A stretch of DNA of 64,000 bases, taken from Streptomyces odontomachi (lineage in GTDB: Bacteria; Actinomycetota; Actinomycetes; Streptomycetales; Streptomycetaceae). The notes below the pieces were generated by a model. It did not search any database and was not told the DNA's origin. It worked only from the letters and a program-made list of their open reading frames with translations. The stretch covers positions 1 to 64,000 of the forward strand of contig NZ_JAMJWG010000016.1 of the NCBI RefSeq assembly GCF_024435355.1, read 5' to 3'. Made by a program: the position numbers and the translations under genes. This document shows positions 24,173 through 33,700 of this stretch, piece by piece. Position 1 is the first letter of the stretch, and every line of letters begins with the position of its first letter.

Positions 24173-25666
24173 ATGCGAACCCCACGCACTCCCCACACCC
24201 AGGCCAAGCCCCCGGCGGGCGACGGCGCCACGGCGCGCGTCGGTGCGGCGGCAGCGGGCTCCACCTCCGCACAGACCCGGGCCTCGGGCCGGCCCCTGAG
24301 ACGCCGGCTGTTCGGCCGGCTGCGGCTGCACACCGGCCTGCGCTGGAAGGTGAGCGGGGCGATCGCGCTGGCCAGCGCCCTGATCGCGGTGATCCTGAGC
24401 CTGGTGGTGCACAACGCCGCGATGGTGTCGATGCTGGATTCCTCGCGTGATGTGCAGGACGAGCGCCTCCAGTTCGCGCAGCGGATCTACGAGGCCACCC
24501 AGCGGTTGCAGTTCGGCGCCGTGGTCGACGATCCGAAGCTGCCGCAGGAGCTGCGGCAGCGCACCGCTCAGGGCCGCCGGGCCACCTACATCTCGCAGGG
24601 CTCGACCGCGGACGGAGGCGCTCCGGACGTCTGGGCGGCGGTGCCGCTGAAGGACGGCCACGTCCTGTCGCTGCACACCCAGCTCGCCGACGGCACCACC
24701 CGGGTGATGCGGGATCTCGACCAGGCGCTCATCCTCGGCTCGATCGCGGTCGTGGTCGGCGGCTGCGCGCTGGGCGTGCTGGTCGGCGGCCGGATGTCAC
24801 GGCGGCTGCGGAAGGCGGCAGCGGCGGCCGGCGCGGTGGCGCAGGGGCAGACGGACGTACGGGTGCGGGAGGCGCTCGGCGGGGTGGTGCGCGACGAGAC
24901 CGACGACCTCGCGCTGGCCGTGGACGCGATGGCGGACACGCTGCGCCAGCGTCTGGAGGCCGAGCGTCGGGTGACCGCGGACATCGCCCACGAGCTGCGC
25001 ACTCCGGTGACCGGCCTGCTGACGGCCGCGGAGCTGCTCCCGCCGGGGCGGCCGAGCGAACTGGTCAAGGACCGGGCCCAGGCGCTGCGCACCCTGGTGG
25101 AGGACGTCCTGGAGGTGGCCCGGCTGGACAGTGCGGCGGAGCGGGCCGAGCTTCAGGACATCCTGCTGGGTGAGTTCGTCAGCCGCCGGGTCGCGCTGCT
25201 GAACCAGGACGTACGGGTGCGGGTGGTCCACGAGTCGGAGGCCACCACCGATCCGCGTCGTCTGGAACGCATCGTCGGCAATCTGCTGGCGAACGCCGCC
25301 AAGCACGGCCGCCCGCCCATCGAGGTCACCGTCGAGGGGCGGGTGATCCGGGTGCGGGACCACGGAGAAGGCTTTCCCGAGGAGCTGGTCAGCGAGGGGC
25401 CGAGGCGCTTTCGCACCGGCAGTGCGGACCGGGCCGGGCACGGCCATGGCCTGGGCCTGACCATCGCCGCAGGTCAGGCGCGGGTACTCGGAGCCCGGCT
25501 GGCCTTCCGCAACATCCGCGGGCCGGGCGCGGCGCCCGATGCCGCGCCCGAGGGGGCCATGGCCGTGCTGTGGCTACCGGAGCACGCTCCGACGAGCACC
25601 GGCAGCTACCCGATGCTCCAACTGCCGGCCCAGTCGAGGGACAGCGGCCCTGGCCGCTCGGGGTGA
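24173..25666 (+). CDS. cseC: Sensor histidine kinase CseC
   Basis: Membrane sensor of envelope stress that phosphorylates CseB. In the 497-residue protein, a 60-residue Ala/Thr-rich cytoplasmic tail precedes membrane helix 1 (SGAIALASALIAVILSLVV). The extracellular loop (about 88-180) is followed by helix 2 (ALILGSIAVVVGGCALGVLVGG), a HAMP-like segment, the DHp helix with phospho-acceptor His273 in DIAHELRTPVTG, and the ATPase domain (N-box NLLANAAKHG, GEGFPEELV, GHGHGLGL). ATG lies 8 bp after the cseB stop. Fourth gene of sigE-cseABC. Confidence 0.94.
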   Translation: MRTPRTPHTQAKPPAGDGATARVGAAAAGSTSAQTRASGRPLRRRLFGRLRLHTGLRWKVSGAIALASALIAVILSLVVHNAAMVSMLDSSRDVQDERLQFAQRIYEATQRLQFGAVVDDPKLPQELRQRTAQGRRATYISQGSTADGGAPDVWAAVPLKDGHVLSLHTQLADGTTRVMRDLDQALILGSIAVVVGGCALGVLVGGRMSRRLRKAAAAAGAVAQGQTDVRVREALGGVVRDETDDLALAVDAMADTLRQRLEAERRVTADIAHELRTPVTGLLTAAELLPPGRPSELVKDRAQALRTLVEDVLEVARLDSAAERAELQDILLGEFVSRRVALLNQDVRVRVVHESEATTDPRRLERIVGNLLANAAKHGRPPIEVTVEGRVIRVRDHGEGFPEELVSEGPRRFRTGSADRAGHGHGLGLTIAAGQARVLGARLAFRNIRGPGAAPDAAPEGAMAVLWLPEHAPTSTGSYPMLQLPAQSRDSGPGRSG

Positions 25667-25730
25667 CACGCTCACCCCGGACGGCTCGGTCGGCTCAGCC
25701 GGCGCAGGCACTGCCCTCATCTGGGACGGC

Positions 25731-26177
25731 TCAGCAGGACCACTCCTTGTCCAGGTCCAGGCCGCCCTCGCGGGCCTGGGTGAACGAGAACCAGTTGCCG
25801 GAATCGTCACGGAACAGGGCCTCGGTGCCGTAGGGGCGCTCCTGGGGTTCCTGGACGAACTCCACGCCGCGCGCCTTGAGCCGCTCGTAGTCCCCCCACA
25901 CGTCGTCGGTACGCAGCACGCCCGCGCCGAGCATGCCCTTCGCGACCAGTGTCCTCAGGGCCTCGGCCGACTCGGGGTCCGTGTTGCCCGTTCCCGGGAC
26001 CATCAGCGTGAGCTCGACATCGGGCTGGTCCTTGGCTCCCACGGTGATCCAGCGCATGCCGCCCTCGCCCAGGGTCATGTCGTTACGGAGCTCGAGGCCC
26101 AGCTTTTCGGTGTAGAACTCCTTGGCGCGGTCCTGGTCCAGAACCCAGACGGTGGAGATGGCGAGTCCCTTGATCAT
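25731..26177 (-). CDS. VOC-superfamily (glyoxalase/bleomycin-resistance fold) protein
   Basis: A 148-residue single-domain-pair VOC protein. It opens with MIKGLAISTVWVLDQDRAKEFYTEKLG, has WITVGAKDQPDVELTLM, and closes with the metal-site segment TEALFRDDSGNWFSFTQ. The ATG at 26177 has GGAG in front; an ATG four codons upstream (26189) is possible. It lies 97 bp downstream of an AraC-type regulator on the same strand, which suggests regulation by or with it. Such proteins often act on thiol-reactive compounds or bind antibiotics; the substrate is unknown. Confidence 0.85.
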   Translation of the reverse strand: MIKGLAISTVWVLDQDRAKEFYTEKLGLELRNDMTLGEGGMRWITVGAKDQPDVELTLMVPGTGNTDPESAEALRTLVAKGMLGAGVLRTDDVWGDYERLKARGVEFVQEPQERPYGTEALFRDDSGNWFSFTQAREGGLDLDKEWSC

Positions 26178-26274
26178 GGTGTGCTCCATCAGTGCGAAAG
26201 GGCGTGCTTTCTTGCCTGCTCAGGGTGGCTTTCCCGGCCCTGGCGGGGTGTGCTCTCCTGCCCTGTCACGGTAG

Positions 26275-26706
26275 TCAGCCGCCGGCTGCCTGCGCTTCTC
26301 CAGAAGTGCGCTCTCCGCGGCTGGGGTAGCCGCCCATCCAGAGCATCACGTAACACCCGGGAACCAGGGCGCCGCCGCCCACGTGCTTCGCGCGGTACTC
26401 GCTGGGGGCCAGGCCGGTCTGTGCCTTGAAGCGGGCCGAGAAGGAGCCGAGGCTGGTGAACCCGACGAGATGGCAGATCTCCGTCACGGAGAGGTTCGCC
26501 GACCGCAGCATGTCCTCGGCCCGCTCTATTCGGCGGGCGGAGAGGTACTGGCCGGGCGTGCGACCGTAGACCGCTTTGAAGGTGCGGATGAAGTGATACC
26601 GGGAGTAGCCCGCGTGCGAAGCTATCGCGTCCAGGTCGAGATCGGGGTCGGCCCAGTCGCGGTCCATTGCGTCTTTGGCGAGGCGCAGCTGCCGCAGTCT
26701 TTCCAC
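26275..26706 (-). CDS. AraC-family transcriptional regulator (short form)
   Basis: A regulator of about 143 residues with the AraC DNA-binding domain at its N-terminus: two helix-turn-helix units, LDAIASHAGYSRYHFIRTFKAVYGRTPGQYL and MLRSANLSVTEICHLVGFTSLGSFSARFKAQTGLAPSEYR. There is no sensory domain, only a short C-terminal tail. GTG 26706 is a guess supported by GGAG just ahead; the frame is open to 26754. It probably activates the VOC gene directly downstream. Confidence 0.85.
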   Translation of the reverse strand: MERLRQLRLAKDAMDRDWADPDLDLDAIASHAGYSRYHFIRTFKAVYGRTPGQYLSARRIERAEDMLRSANLSVTEICHLVGFTSLGSFSARFKAQTGLAPSEYRAKHVGGGALVPGCYVMLWMGGYPSRGERTSGEAQAAGG

Positions 26707-26886
26707 AGCTCCGATGCTGGCACACCCCACTGACAACGCCACGGGCAACGCCACGGGCAGCGCCTCTTACAACGCCGCTGACCTGTACTGATACCCGAGT
26801 CTCCGCCTCTGACGACTCCCTCGACGGGCTCCCGTGGACCTGCCCCGGCCGCGTGCACGGCGACGAACCCTCGGTGCGCGGCAAAG

Positions 26887-26919
26887 GACCCCCGGTGCGT
26901 GGGACGCGCACCGGGGGTC
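26887..26919 (-). terminator. Strong hairpin terminator of the MFS gene
   Basis: GACCCCCGGTGCG (26887-26899) pairs perfectly over 13 bp with CGCACCGGGGGTC (26907-26919) around a 7-nt loop, 22 bp beyond the stop codon of the MFS transporter gene. Confidence 0.85.
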
Positions 26920-26941
26920 TCGGGGGCCGAGGTGGGCCCGC

Positions 26942-28582
26942 TCAGACGGCCTCTGCAACCGCCTTCGCGTGCCGCGCGGTGTCCCCGTCCGCGCCCTCGG
27001 CCGGCTTGGGAGGCTCGGCGGACTTGCCGGGCTCGACGGGCTCGGGCGACTTGGCACCCAGCCCGCGAAGCGGCGTCTCCTTGACGAACAGCGCCCCCAG
27101 CAGGGCGAGCACGGCCACCACGGCGCCCAGCAGGAACGCCGCGTGGGTGCCGGCGGTCACCGCGTGCTGGTAGGCGTCGCGTGCCAGGGCGGGCAGCTTG
27201 CCGAGGCTGTGGGCGTCCAGCTGGGTCGACTTCTCGGCGATCTTGCTGCCGAGGGTTCCGGCGCGCTGCGCCATCTCGTCCTTCACCTGGCTGTTGAAGA
27301 CCGCACCCATGATCGCGACACCGAAGGACGAGCCGAGCGTGCGGAAGAGCGTGGTGGTGGAGGAGGCGACGCCGATGTCCTTCATGTCGACGCTGTTCTG
27401 CGCGACCAGCATGGTGATCTGCATCAGGCACCCCATGCCGGCACCGAGCACCGCCATGTCCAGACCGGAGACGAACCGCGAGGTCTCGGTGTCCATCTGC
27501 GCCAGCAGGACCAGGCCGACGATCATCAGCAGGGTGCCGGCGATCGGGAACACCTTGTACTTGCCGGTGCTGGTCGTGAACCGGCCGGCGACCAGCGAGA
27601 CGGCCATCATCGACAGCAGCATGGGGAGCAGCAGCAGCCCGGAGTTGGTGGCCGAAGCGCCCTGCACCGCCTGCTGGTAGAGCGGCAGGAAGAGCGTGGC
27701 GCCGAACATCACGAAGCCGGTGATGAAGCCGATCACGGAGGTCAGCGTGAAGTTGCGGCTGCGGAAGATGTGCAGCGGCACGATCGGCTCGGCGGCCTTC
27801 GTCTGCACGACGAGGAACGTGACCAGCGCGAGAACGCCGGCGGCGGCGAGCCCGACGATGACGCCCGAGCTCCATGCGTACTCGCTGCCGCCCCAGGTGG
27901 TGACCAGCACGATCGCGGTGATGCCGATGGTCAGCAGCACGGCGCCCAGGTAGTCGATGCGGCCCTCTGCGCGCTTCTTCGGAAGGTGCAGCACGGCACT
28001 GATGGCGAGCAGGGCGACGATGCCCAGCGGGATGTTGATGTAGAAGGACCAGCGCCAGCCGAGGTGGTCGGTGATGGCGCCGCCCACCAGCGGTCCGCCG
28101 ATCATGGCGGCGGCCATGACGCCGGACATCATGCCCATGTACTTGCCGCGGTCACGGGGCGGGACCAGGTCGCCGATGATGGCCATCACGCCGACCATCA
28201 GGCCGCCCGCACCCAGGCCCTGCACGGCCCTGAAGCCGATCAGCTCCCCCATGTTCTGCGACATGCCGCTCAGTGCGGAGCCGATGAGGAAGATGACGAT
28301 GGACGTCAGGAAGCTGCCCTTGCGTCCGTACATGTCGCCGAGCTTGCCCCAGATGGGGGTGGAGGCGGCGGTGGCGAGGGTGTACGAGGCGACCACCCAG
28401 GAGAGGTGATTCAGGCCGCCGAGCTCCCCTACGATCGTGGGCATCGCGGTACCCACGATCATGTTGTCCAGCATGGCGAGCAGCATGGCGATCATCAGGG
28501 CAAGCAGCACCACCCCAACGCTCCGCGGCTCTTTGACACTGTCCTTGGGTACGGCATCATCCACCTGCTGAGCTTGTGTCAT
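26942..28582 (-). CDS. DHA2-family MFS multidrug exporter (14 membrane helices)
   Basis: A 546-residue proton-driven exporter of the EmrB/QacA type. Seen: LDNMIVGTAMPTIVGEL in helix 1 (motif D1), GKLGDMYGRKGSF (motif A), GLGAGGLMVGVMAIIGDLVPPRDRGKYMG (motif C region) and about 14 hydrophobic segments. The C-terminus is a Pro/Glu/Ala-rich tail. ATG 28582 has AAAGGAG ahead. It is divergent from a TetR gene, with two 22-bp operator-like sites between them, so it is almost certainly repressed by that protein. Confidence 0.92.
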   Translation of the reverse strand: MTQAQQVDDAVPKDSVKEPRSVGVVLLALMIAMLLAMLDNMIVGTAMPTIVGELGGLNHLSWVVASYTLATAASTPIWGKLGDMYGRKGSFLTSIVIFLIGSALSGMSQNMGELIGFRAVQGLGAGGLMVGVMAIIGDLVPPRDRGKYMGMMSGVMAAAMIGGPLVGGAITDHLGWRWSFYINIPLGIVALLAISAVLHLPKKRAEGRIDYLGAVLLTIGITAIVLVTTWGGSEYAWSSGVIVGLAAAGVLALVTFLVVQTKAAEPIVPLHIFRSRNFTLTSVIGFITGFVMFGATLFLPLYQQAVQGASATNSGLLLLPMLLSMMAVSLVAGRFTTSTGKYKVFPIAGTLLMIVGLVLLAQMDTETSRFVSGLDMAVLGAGMGCLMQITMLVAQNSVDMKDIGVASSTTTLFRTLGSSFGVAIMGAVFNSQVKDEMAQRAGTLGSKIAEKSTQLDAHSLGKLPALARDAYQHAVTAGTHAAFLLGAVVAVLALLGALFVKETPLRGLGAKSPEPVEPGKSAEPPKPAEGADGDTARHAKAVAEAV

Positions 28583-28645
28583 GTCCACTACTCCTTTGGG
28601 ACTAAGGAGAACGACGTCATGCAGCAGGGCGGGCACTGTACGTTA

Positions 28646-28716
28646 ACTTACTTGCCGCCCGGCTAGTCGAGCACAGCAGCAAGGTAATCTGGAAACTAGC
28701 CGGGCGTCAAGTAAGT
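28646..28716. promoter_or_regulatory. Pair of inverted 22-bp operator-like sites between MFS and TetR genes
   Basis: A 22-bp site at 28646-28667 (begins ACTTACTTG, ends CCGGCTAGT) recurs in inverted orientation at 28695-28716 with one mismatch, 27 bp apart. The sites sit in the divergent promoter region, in the usual position for binding by the adjacent TetR protein. Confidence 0.8.
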
Positions 28717-28742
28717 ACCGGGGAAGCAAGAGGGGTACCACG

Positions 28743-29342
28743 ATGGAAGCCACGAAACAGCAGCGACGCGGGAACACCCGCCAGCGCATCCAGGACGTGG
28801 CCCTCGAACTCTTCGCCGAGCAGGGCTACGAGAAAACGTCCCTGCGGGAGATCGCCGAGCGCCTCGACGTCACCAAGGCCGCGCTGTACTACCACTTCAA
28901 GACCAAGGAGGACATCCTCCACGGCATCTTCGAGGACGTCGGCCGGCCGATGACCGAGCTGATCGAGTGGGGCAACCAGCAGCCGCACACCCTGGAGACC
29001 AAGCTGGAGGTGCTGCGCCGCTACAGCGACGCCCTGGCCACCGCCTCGCCGATCATGCGCTTCATGCAGGACAACCAGGCGACGATAAAGGAGCTGAACA
29101 CCGCGGAGGCGTTCCGACACCGGATGCTCGCGCTGAACGACCTGCTGAAGGAGCCGGACGCCCCCCTGGTCGACCAGGTGCGCTGCATCTCCGCCCTGTT
29201 CACCATGCACGCGGGCACCTTCGCGATCAAAGACGCCGAAGGCGACCCCGAGGACAAGCGCAAGGCCGTCCTGGAGGTCGCCATGGATCTGGTGATACAG
29301 GCGCACGGCGGGGAGCACCGCACGGACCACAGCGGCCGGTGA
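28743..29342 (+). CDS. TetR-family repressor of the divergent MFS exporter
   Basis: A 199-residue TetR protein. The DNA-binding domain (about 12-58) reads RQRIQDVALELFAEQGYEKTSLREIAERLDVTKAALYYHFKTKEDIL, followed by an all-helical ligand domain (TLETKLEVLRRYSDAL, CISALFTMHAGTF). Divergence from the MFS gene and two inverted operator-like sites in the gap support local autoregulation and exporter control. The inducer is presumably an exported drug; unknown. Confidence 0.92.
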   Translation: MEATKQQRRGNTRQRIQDVALELFAEQGYEKTSLREIAERLDVTKAALYYHFKTKEDILHGIFEDVGRPMTELIEWGNQQPHTLETKLEVLRRYSDALATASPIMRFMQDNQATIKELNTAEAFRHRMLALNDLLKEPDAPLVDQVRCISALFTMHAGTFAIKDAEGDPEDKRKAVLEVAMDLVIQAHGGEHRTDHSGR

Positions 29343-29378
29343 GCCGCCGATCGACCGCCGATGAGCCGCCGCACGGGC

Positions 29379-29404
29379 GCGGGCCCGGCCGAAGCCGGGC
29401 CCGC
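29379..29404. terminator. Bidirectional terminator between convergent genes
   Basis: GCGGGCCCGGC (29379-29389) pairs perfectly with GCCGGGCCCGC (29394-29404) around a CGAA tetraloop, between the convergent tetR and M23 peptidase genes. Confidence 0.85.
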
Positions 29405-29449
29405 CGTCCGTCACACGTGCCGGTCACACCTGCCGGTCACCCGCGTCCG

Positions 29450-30196
29450 TCACACATGCAGGCCGTGACGGTCCAGGAAGTGGACCGGGTTGACCGCGGA
29501 CCCGTAGTTCGGGGTGCTGCGGATCTCGAAGTGCAGGTGCGGGCCGGTGGTGTTACCGGTGTTACCGGAGAGGGCGATGTGCTCGCCCGCCTTCACCGTC
29601 TCGCCGACGTGCACGTCGATCCGGGACAGGTGCGCGTACTGCGAGTACGTGCCGTGACCGTTGCTGATCACGATCGCGTTGCCGTACGCGGGACCGTCAC
29701 CGCCGCCGTTCGGGCCGGCCTTGACGACCACACCGCTGTGCGCGGCCTGCACCGGCGTGCCGATCGGCACCGCGAAGTCCTGGCCGGAGTGCTTGTGCGA
29801 CCACATGCCGCCGGCCTGGTCGAAGGACGCGGTGAGCTTGTACTTGTGCACCGGCTTGACCCAGCTCTTCGTCTGCTGGTGGGCCTTCTTGTGCGCGGCC
29901 TTCTTATGGGCGGCCTTCTTGTTGTCCGCGTCCTTGTCCGTGGCCTTGTGGGCGGCGGCGTGCGCACCGTCATGGGTGTCGCCGAAGTGACCCGCGGCAC
30001 TCTGGCCGTGCCCGGTGACCTGGAGATGAGCAGAGGCAGTGTGGGCGGCCGGCGCGTGGTGCGCGGTCGCTCCGTCCGCAGCGGACGCGACCCCGACACC
30101 CAGCGCCGTCGCAACCCCCAGGCCGGCGGCCACGACAGTCGCACGGGTACGGATACGGGACGCGGCGGGACGGTGGGAGAGGGCACGCTTCAGCAT
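29450..30196 (-). CDS. Secreted M23 metallopeptidase (cell-wall endopeptidase)
   Basis: A 248-residue exported LytM-type enzyme predicted to cut peptidoglycan cross-bridges. Signal peptide: RIRTRATVVAAGLGVATALGVGVASA, cleaved after ASA. A His/Ala/Lys-rich linker (about 50-115, with KKAAHKKAAHKKAH) follows. The catalytic domain has the zinc site HSGQDFAVPIGTPV (His, Asp) and GPHLHFEIR (HLH). ATG 30196 is set by GGAGG 6 nt upstream. Wall lysis must be controlled; a separate promoter at 30278-30307 is visible, but no c-di-AMP riboswitch. Confidence 0.92.
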   Translation of the reverse strand: MLKRALSHRPAASRIRTRATVVAAGLGVATALGVGVASAADGATAHHAPAAHTASAHLQVTGHGQSAAGHFGDTHDGAHAAAHKATDKDADNKKAAHKKAAHKKAHQQTKSWVKPVHKYKLTASFDQAGGMWSHKHSGQDFAVPIGTPVQAAHSGVVVKAGPNGGGDGPAYGNAIVISNGHGTYSQYAHLSRIDVHVGETVKAGEHIALSGNTGNTTGPHLHFEIRSTPNYGSAVNPVHFLDRHGLHV

Positions 30197-30277
30197 TCGG
30201 TTACCTCCGTGTAGGGGAACCCGGTCGAGCAGATTCACTCATTGGCGTATGTGCCGGTATGCCGGGCTTGCTCCCCC

Positions 30278-30307
30278 TTGGTAAGCGGCCGGCGCCCGCC
30301 GGGTCAA
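30278..30307 (-). promoter_or_regulatory. Candidate promoter of the M23 peptidase gene
   Basis: On the minus strand, TTGACC (30302-30307), an 18-nt spacer and TACCAA (30278-30283) would give a 5' untranslated region of about 75 nt. The -35 is good, the -10 imperfect. Confidence 0.45.
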
Positions 30308-30713
30308 AGAGCCCTCCTACTAGGCGTGGCCGTAGGTGCCCTTTCAGCATTCGATCGCCCACCATTCACCCCATTCACGCCCCTTACTCTCTAATCGGAC
30401 TTATAAGGTCAAATAACACCAGACTGGAAGCCCATATCCACGCCCGGAACCGCCTCCGATGGCGCCCGACCTCCCGACGCATCAACCTGGAACCCCATAG
30501 CCCGTTTCGCCCCTTTACGCTCCACTATCTTCCCTAGTACCGTCGAAAACCCTGTGCGCCATGTCACCGCGAACGGCCTTTGGACAGCCGGGAAATGTGA
30601 CGTGGGCTACGCCGGATTGGCGCCGCAGGATTCGTCACCGCTCGGGGGCACTCCGGGATTACGCTCATCGAGGCGACACGACGGCTCACGCACCGTATTC
30701 GGGGGAACATCGC
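30308..30713. other. Long non-coding gap upstream of the NACHT gene
   Basis: About 400 bp with no credible gene. Roughly 30375-30440 is conspicuously A/T-rich for this chromosome (e.g. GGACTTATAAGGTCAAATAA) and could hold the promoter of the NACHT gene or mark foreign DNA. The NACHT ribosome site GGGGGAA lies near 30700. Confidence 0.5.
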
Positions 30714-33700
30714 ATGGAGCCCGCAGTTCTCGGCAGCCGGCTGGCGTCCAGCCTGATGAGCACGCTGATCAAGAAGCTGTTCGTGGCCGAGGCCCCGGGC
30801 GCCGGCCTGGTGGACCAGCCGGTACGCATCTCGCGCCTCGTCTCCTTCCGCGGTGAGAAGCGCACGCTCACCTTGGCAGACGTGCGCAAGATCGCAGCGA
30901 CGCTGGTGGGGCGGGCCGTCGGCGGACCCGGCGAGCGCCCCTTCCCTTCCGACGAGGACGATCTGGTCACCGAAAGGCTGACCTGGGCCCTGGCCGGACT
31001 CGGCGACCTCGACATGGACGACGTCCATGCGGTCCGCCTGGGCCACCGGGAACTGGCCAGGGAACTCCTCACCCGTTCCCCGGCCGCGGAGCTCTCCGAG
31101 GACGCCGCCCTCTTCGTGCGGTCGGCCACCGAATGGGCCTGCCTGCACATCCTGCACTTCTTCACGCAGCGCTCCACCTTCGTCGCGCGCACGCTGGTCG
31201 AGCAGAGCCGAGGCCAGGCCGAGCTGATCGCGAAGGTCGACGAACTGATCCGCCGCACACCGCGCCCCGACCACCACGACACAGCGTTCGAACGGCGCTA
31301 CCGCGCGTACCTCACGACCCGGCACGGCAAGCTGACGATCTACGGCATCGACCTGAGCAACTCGCCCGGGAAGTGGCCGCTGGACACCGCGTACCTCAGC
31401 CTGGAGGCGACCTCCCCGAGCGGGGCGGTGGTCGGAGCGGGCGGGGATCACGCCCTCGATGCGCGCGGTCACCGAACGACGTCACCGGGCCCCTCCCCCG
31501 CCGACCAGGCCCTCGCCGCGCACGAACGCGTCCTGTTACGCGGCGTCGCGGGCTCCGGCAAGACCACCCTCGTCCAGTGGCTCGCCGTCTCCGCGGCAGC
31601 CGATGACCCGGGTGACCGGATGACCTACCTGCACGGCCTCGTCCCCTTCGTGCTCCCGCTGCGCACCCTCACGCGCCACGGCGAGCGGCTGCCCGCGCCC
31701 GCAGGCTTCCTGTCCGCCGTCGGCTCGCCGCTGGCCGGCGCCCAGCCGCCCGGCTGGGAGACGCGAGTGCTCACCGCCGGCCGCGGGCTGCTGCTGGTCG
31801 ACGGCATCGACGAGGTGCCGGAGGCGGAACGCGGCCGCGCCCGCGCCTGGCTGAGCGAGCTGGTCGACGCCTTCCCCGGCAACCGCTGGCTGGTCACCTC
31901 ACGCCCCTCGGCGGTCCGCGAGAACTGGCTCGCGGACGACCGCTTCACCGAGCTCACCCTCACCGCCATGAACCTGTCCGACGTGACCGCCTTCGTCCGG
32001 CGCTGGCACACCGCCGCACGCACCGGCGACCCCGACGAGGACACCCGGCTCGCCGCGTACGAGACCCAGCTCCTGGACGCTGTCAGGGCCAAGCCGGACC
32101 TCGGACGGCTCGCCACCAATCCGCTCATGTGCGGCCTGATCTGCGCCCTGCACCGGGACCGCCGCGGCTACCTGCCGCACGGCCGCAGGGAGCTGTACGA
32201 GGCCGCCCTGTCCATGCTGCTGACCCGGCGCGACCGGGAGCGCGACATGGCGGGTCCCGAGCTGAGCGAGGAGCCGCAGCTCCAGCTGCTGCAACGGCTC
32301 GCGTACTGGCTGATCCGCAACGGGCGCACGGAACTGGACCGCGAACGGGCGGAACGGATCATCGCCGAGGGGCTGCCCGCGGTCCCGGCCGCCAGGACGC
32401 TGGGCGCCGCCCCGGACGTGCTCCGGCACTTCCTCGTCCGCACCGGCCTGCTCCGGGAGCCCGCGCCCGGTGCGGTGGATTTCGTGCACCGCACCTTCCA
32501 GGACCACCTCGGCGCACGTGCCGCCGTGGAGGCGGGCGATTTCGGCCTGCTCGCCGCGCACGCGACGGATGACCAGTGGGCGGACGTCATCCGGATGGCG
32601 GTCGCGCAGGGGCGGCCACGGGAGCGGGCGGAACTGCTGGGGCTGCTGCTGGAGGCGGGGGATGCGGCCCCCGACCGCCACACCCGGGCCCGGACGTGGC
32701 TGCTGGCGATGGCGTGCCTGGAGCATGCGACGGAGCTGGCTCCAGGTGTGCGGGCGGAGGTCGAGGACCGGGCCGCGCTGCTGATACCGCCGCGGTCGGA
32801 CGAAGAGGCACGATCCCTGGCGGCGTTGGGGCCGCTGGTGCTGGAGTTGCTGCCGGGGCCGGCAGGGTTGTCGGCCGACGAGGCACGGCGAGTGGTGGGC
32901 ACGGCAGGGCTCATCGGGACGGATGCGGCATTGCCCGTGCTCGCACAGTTCAGTTCACATCCTGACATGGACGTGCGGATTCACCTGGGAAGGGCCTGGG
33001 GGCGCGTCGACGTCGACCAGTATGCGGGCGAAGTGCTCACCCACGTCGATTCGGACGACTTCTTCATCGAGGTGAAGTCGGCCGAGATGCTGCGGGCGCT
33101 TCGGTTCCTCGGCGACCGGGCGAAAATCACCGTCTACGGAAGTTTCGAGGCGTCGGAGCTGGCGGCTGCGCTACCCCCCGGCTGTCGAGAGCTGGTCGTC
33201 GCGGACAACCCCGACATACGGTCCCTGGCCCCGTTGACCGAGCTGAGGTCTCTGGAACGGCTGGGCCTGTACGAATGCCCGAACATCGCGGATCTCATGC
33301 CCCTGGTTGAACTGGGCCTCAAGAGCCTCAACCTGCTGGGTCTCGACGAGACCATCCCAGGCCTTCGGGAGCTCACCACGCTTCGAATGCTGGATGTGCG
33401 GCAGCCGCTTCCCGCAGGGCTTCTGGAATCTCTGCCCGTGGACGCAGCGCTCACCTCGATCTGCCTCAGCAGTGGCGCCTTCTCAGCCCGGGGGTTGAGG
33501 GGGCTCAGCCACTGGGCAACCTTGGAGGACCTCACCCTGATCGAAGCCGGAAACCCGCTCACCGCCTGGGACTGGGCTGAGATGGCCCAGCTGCCGTCCC
33601 TGACGGGACTGAGTCTGGACTCCGGTCTGCTGTCGCCGCGCATTACCGTGCACGCCCCGGCTCTGCCGAGTCTCAGGAAGCTGCGTCTGTACCAAGCCGA

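Noticed and set aside
30197..30560. c-di-AMP (ydaO-type) riboswitch upstream of the M23 peptidase gene
   Set aside because: Such riboswitches control wall hydrolases in Streptomyces and disA is nearby, but the conserved ydaO blocks (GGGGACCC, GGGGTGAATC, CCGAACCCGTCAGCTAACC) are not present on the minus strand.
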